Assembly (NCBI GenBank): GCA_016296635.1
Contig: JAEDIZ010000104.1
Coordinates: 1 to 7,301, forward strand
Direction: 5' to 3'
Origin: Oscillospiraceae bacterium
GTDB lineage: Bacteria; Bacillota; Clostridia; Oscillospirales; Oscillospiraceae
DNA: 7,301 bases
Below, in pieces: positions 5,657 to 7,301 of the stretch (position 1 is the first letter of the stretch; each line of letters starts with the position of its first letter). The translations under genes were made by a program, and so were the position numbers. Below the pieces are notes generated by a model. The model saw only the letters and a list, made by a program, of their open reading frames with translations. It had not been told where the DNA came from and did not search any database.

Positions 5657-7023
5657 TTACGCTTTTTGCAGGCAACTGCAACAAGAATGAAGTAATAGGC
5701 AATCAGACAGCCGAGCGTCACAAAGGTCATAACGGGGGACTTCGGCGCCAGACCGATCAGAACCAGCATGGGAATACCGAACAGAATTGCAAAGCTGGAG
5801 CCGATGACGAGATTGTTGGCTGCCGGGGTTTCCAACTGCGGATCCAGCTCGCGCAGCAGCAGAACACCGGAAGAGATCGTGCCGGTCATCATGCCGTACA
5901 TGGAAAGGAAGCCTTCGTAGAAATAATTCGGATAGACACGCTTGCATACGAAGCGCAGATGGAAATATGTAACGATGCCGCCTGCAGCTGTCATCAGCAC
6001 AAAGGGCAGCCAGAGTCCGCTCAGATCCTCCAGTTCGATAGAGGCAATGCCCGCAACGATCATGACATCGAAGGCAAGACCGGAAATGCGGGAGAGCAGA
6101 TAATTGTTCTGATACTGATGCGTGATGATTTTCGAGCCGCGCAGAGCCTTCAGCAGAGATCGCATGGCAATTGCCAATGCGGAGCCGACGATGAAGTTGA
6201 AACCCCAAAGAAGACCGTTTACAAGATTGCCGATGCCGGGAGCAAACCGGGTGAGTGCAGAGGTGATGCCCCACGTGATCAGATAAGTTGCAAGATACAC
6301 GGCAATCACAAGGCAGGCCTGAATGGACAGACGGTCGAGAGATTCTGCAATGGGAACCTCATCCTTTGCCTGAAAACTGTCCACAGTCACGGAGCCGGAA
6401 ATCATCTCGTGATCGATGCGGCGGAATTTTCCTTTCTTCACAAGGACATTCATGTAGATGACACCGACAACGCAGGCACAGACATAGCCCATGGCAGCCA
6501 AAGCCAGACCGAAGCTGCGGCCGCCTGCAAAGCCCCAGACGGTTTCGTAGGTCGTGCCGGTATTGTTGGCCTGTCCGGGACCCTGACCGAAGCCGAGCGG
6601 AAGCAGAATGCCGGCGGCTTTGAACATACCGGGCATAAAGGTATAGGCAAGTCCGAGGGAGATCACCAGACCGGCGATACCCTGAATCATATAGGAGCCG
6701 ACAATGATCGCACCGCTGCGCAGTCCTGCGTGATCACCGGATTCCTTTTCGGTTTTCTCCGGAACACGCAGAGAAAGGGCAATAAAGCCGATGGCGATGC
6801 AATGATAGGTCAGCGATTCCATGAAGTTGAGATCGATCGATATGACGCCAAACAGCTTCATAAGAAGCAGCAGGAAACCGCCGATGACTGCGGTCGGCAT
6901 CAGGCTTCTGCGCATGAAGGAAATTTTGCGTCGGAAGATGTTGGAAACAAGGATCGTGACAGCAATGATGCCGATCTGAAAGATCGAGTTCCAAAGCTCC
7001 GTGTTTGCAGATGAATAATCCAT
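5647..7023 (-). CDS. GltS/ESS-family sodium symporter-type permease (glutamate symporter-like)
   Basis: A 458-residue polytopic membrane protein with about ten or more hydrophobic segments. Early in the protein MPTAVIGGFLLLLMKLFG (42-59) matches the N-terminal inverted repeat of sodium/glutamate symporters. Two glycine-rich hairpin-like stretches occupy equivalent places in the two halves: LGFGQGPGQANNTG (143-156) and SMYGMMTGTISSG (374-386), as expected for the re-entrant loops of the ESS/GltS fold. It is longer than the roughly 400 residues of E. coli GltS, with a polar insert at about 195-232 between the halves and a basic C-terminus CKKRKKK. Glutamate is the family's known substrate, but the hairpin sequences differ from classical GltS, so another organic anion is possible. 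The start overlaps the upstream stop (TAATG) and has AAGGAG eight bases upstream, indicating coupling with the preceding gene. It is outside the riboswitch operon. Confidence 0.75.
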   Translation of the reverse strand: MDYSSANTELWNSIFQIGIIAVTILVSNIFRRKISFMRRSLMPTAVIGGFLLLLMKLFGVISIDLNFMESLTYHCIAIGFIALSLRVPEKTEKESGDHAGLRSGAIIVGSYMIQGIAGLVISLGLAYTFMPGMFKAAGILLPLGFGQGPGQANNTGTTYETVWGFAGGRSFGLALAAMGYVCACVVGVIYMNVLVKKGKFRRIDHEMISGSVTVDSFQAKDEVPIAESLDRLSIQACLVIAVYLATYLITWGITSALTRFAPGIGNLVNGLLWGFNFIVGSALAIAMRSLLKALRGSKIITHQYQNNYLLSRISGLAFDVMIVAGIASIELEDLSGLWLPFVLMTAAGGIVTYFHLRFVCKRVYPNYFYEGFLSMYGMMTGTISSGVLLLRELDPQLETPAANNLVIGSSFAILFGIPMLVLIGLAPKSPVMTFVTLGCLIAYYFILVAVACKKRKKK

Positions 7024-7301
7024 TAAAACAGCTCCTTTCCCTGGATAATGCGATAAAGGTAGACATACTTGAGTGCACAGAAAGAATCGGCACCTTTTAT
7101 TTCATATTGAACAGCCTGCGGGCCAAGGTGAACGGTAAGTGTGTTGCGGGAATGGACAGCAACACCGGACAGATCCTCCGGAAGAAGCGTTTTACCGTCA
7201 AAGCAGACGCGGTCACGGTAAGCGGTCACGGTCCCCCTGCGGGAGGAAACGATCATATGATCCTCGCCGATCTCGTATGCCGAGATCTCATCGGAAAACA
7301 G
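7023..7301 (-). CDS. C-terminal end of an unidentified protein, 5' partial
   Basis: The frame is open from the window edge to the TAA at 7025-7023, giving 92 readable residues; the ATG at 7256 is internal because the frame continues upstream without a stop (SDEISAYEIGEDHM). The visible part is a short beta-rich, soluble-looking domain with AYRDRVCFDGKTLLPEDLSG, then AVHSRNTLTVHLGPQAVQYE, then KYVYLYRIIQGKELF at the end. The pattern (a basic turn, an 'NTL' strand, a 'YEIKG' strand and a final 'KYxxLYR' helix) recalls the tail that follows the acyltransferase domain in some clostridial PlsC-like proteins, but this is a weak memory-based resemblance and the function is left open. It is coupled to the permease gene by a one-base overlap, so the two are probably co-transcribed. 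Confidence 0.7.
   Translation of the reverse strand: MFSDEISAYEIGEDHMIVSSRRGTVTAYRDRVCFDGKTLLPEDLSGVAVHSRNTLTVHLGPQAVQYEIKGADSFCALKYVYLYRIIQGKELF
7032..7037 (-). promoter_or_regulatory. Ribosome binding site of the permease gene
   Basis: AAGGAG eight bases before ATG 7023, overlapping the last codons of the upstream gene. With the TAATG overlap it supports coupled translation and the chosen permease start. Confidence 0.75.

Noticed and set aside
5452..7014. Plus-strand open frame of 520 codons antisense to the permease
   Set aside because: Composition is rich in His, Gln, Asp and Arg with no domain or signal; it is a mirror of minus-strand codon bias across a gene with clear membrane segments and motifs.
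1..7301. CRISPR arrays, tRNA genes, insertion sequences or other mobile elements
   Set aside because: No regularly spaced repeats, tRNA cloverleaf, transposase motifs or terminal inverted repeats were seen; the window looks like ordinary chromosomal operons.

Overview
The window is 7.3 kb of gene-dense, moderately GC-rich DNA with every convincing gene on the minus strand. Strong AAGGAGG-type ribosome binding sites, S-layer homology (SLH) domains, an ECF-type vitamin transporter and a Na+/glutamate symporter-type permease point to a Gram-positive, probably anaerobic member of the Clostridia (Oscillospiraceae-like). That placement is an inference from gene content, not from a marker gene.

In transcription order (high to low coordinates): the 3' end of an unidentified gene (7023 to beyond 7301) is translationally coupled through TAATG to a GltS/ESS-family permease (7023-5647). 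A leader region follows (5646-5362). It contains a sigma-A-like promoter, a cobalamin riboswitch and an intrinsic terminator, and an alternative pairing between the riboswitch P1 stem and the terminator can be read from the sequence. The riboswitch controls an operon of at least five genes: an exported protein with a transcobalamin-like domain and three SLH domains (5361-4096); an exported alpha/alpha-toroid (prenyltransferase/terpenoid-cyclase-like) protein with three SLH domains (4015-2495); a membrane-anchored DUF4430 protein (2493-1636); the ECF transmembrane protein EcfT (1639-746); and an ECF ATPase that runs off the low-coordinate edge (773 to before 1). The last four genes are packed with 1-base gaps or overlaps.

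The main interpretation is that this is a vitamin B12 (or other corrinoid) capture-and-uptake operon. Animal intrinsic factor and transcobalamin bind B12 between an alpha/alpha-toroid domain and a small beta domain related to DUF4430. Here the two folds are encoded by adjacent separate genes, in forms anchored to the cell wall (SLH) or the membrane, followed by ECF transporter subunits, all downstream of a B12-sensing RNA. The substrate-binding S component is not in the window and may lie just past position 1. The riboswitch, transporter family and domain folds are read from the sequence. The 'split intrinsic factor' function is an inference.
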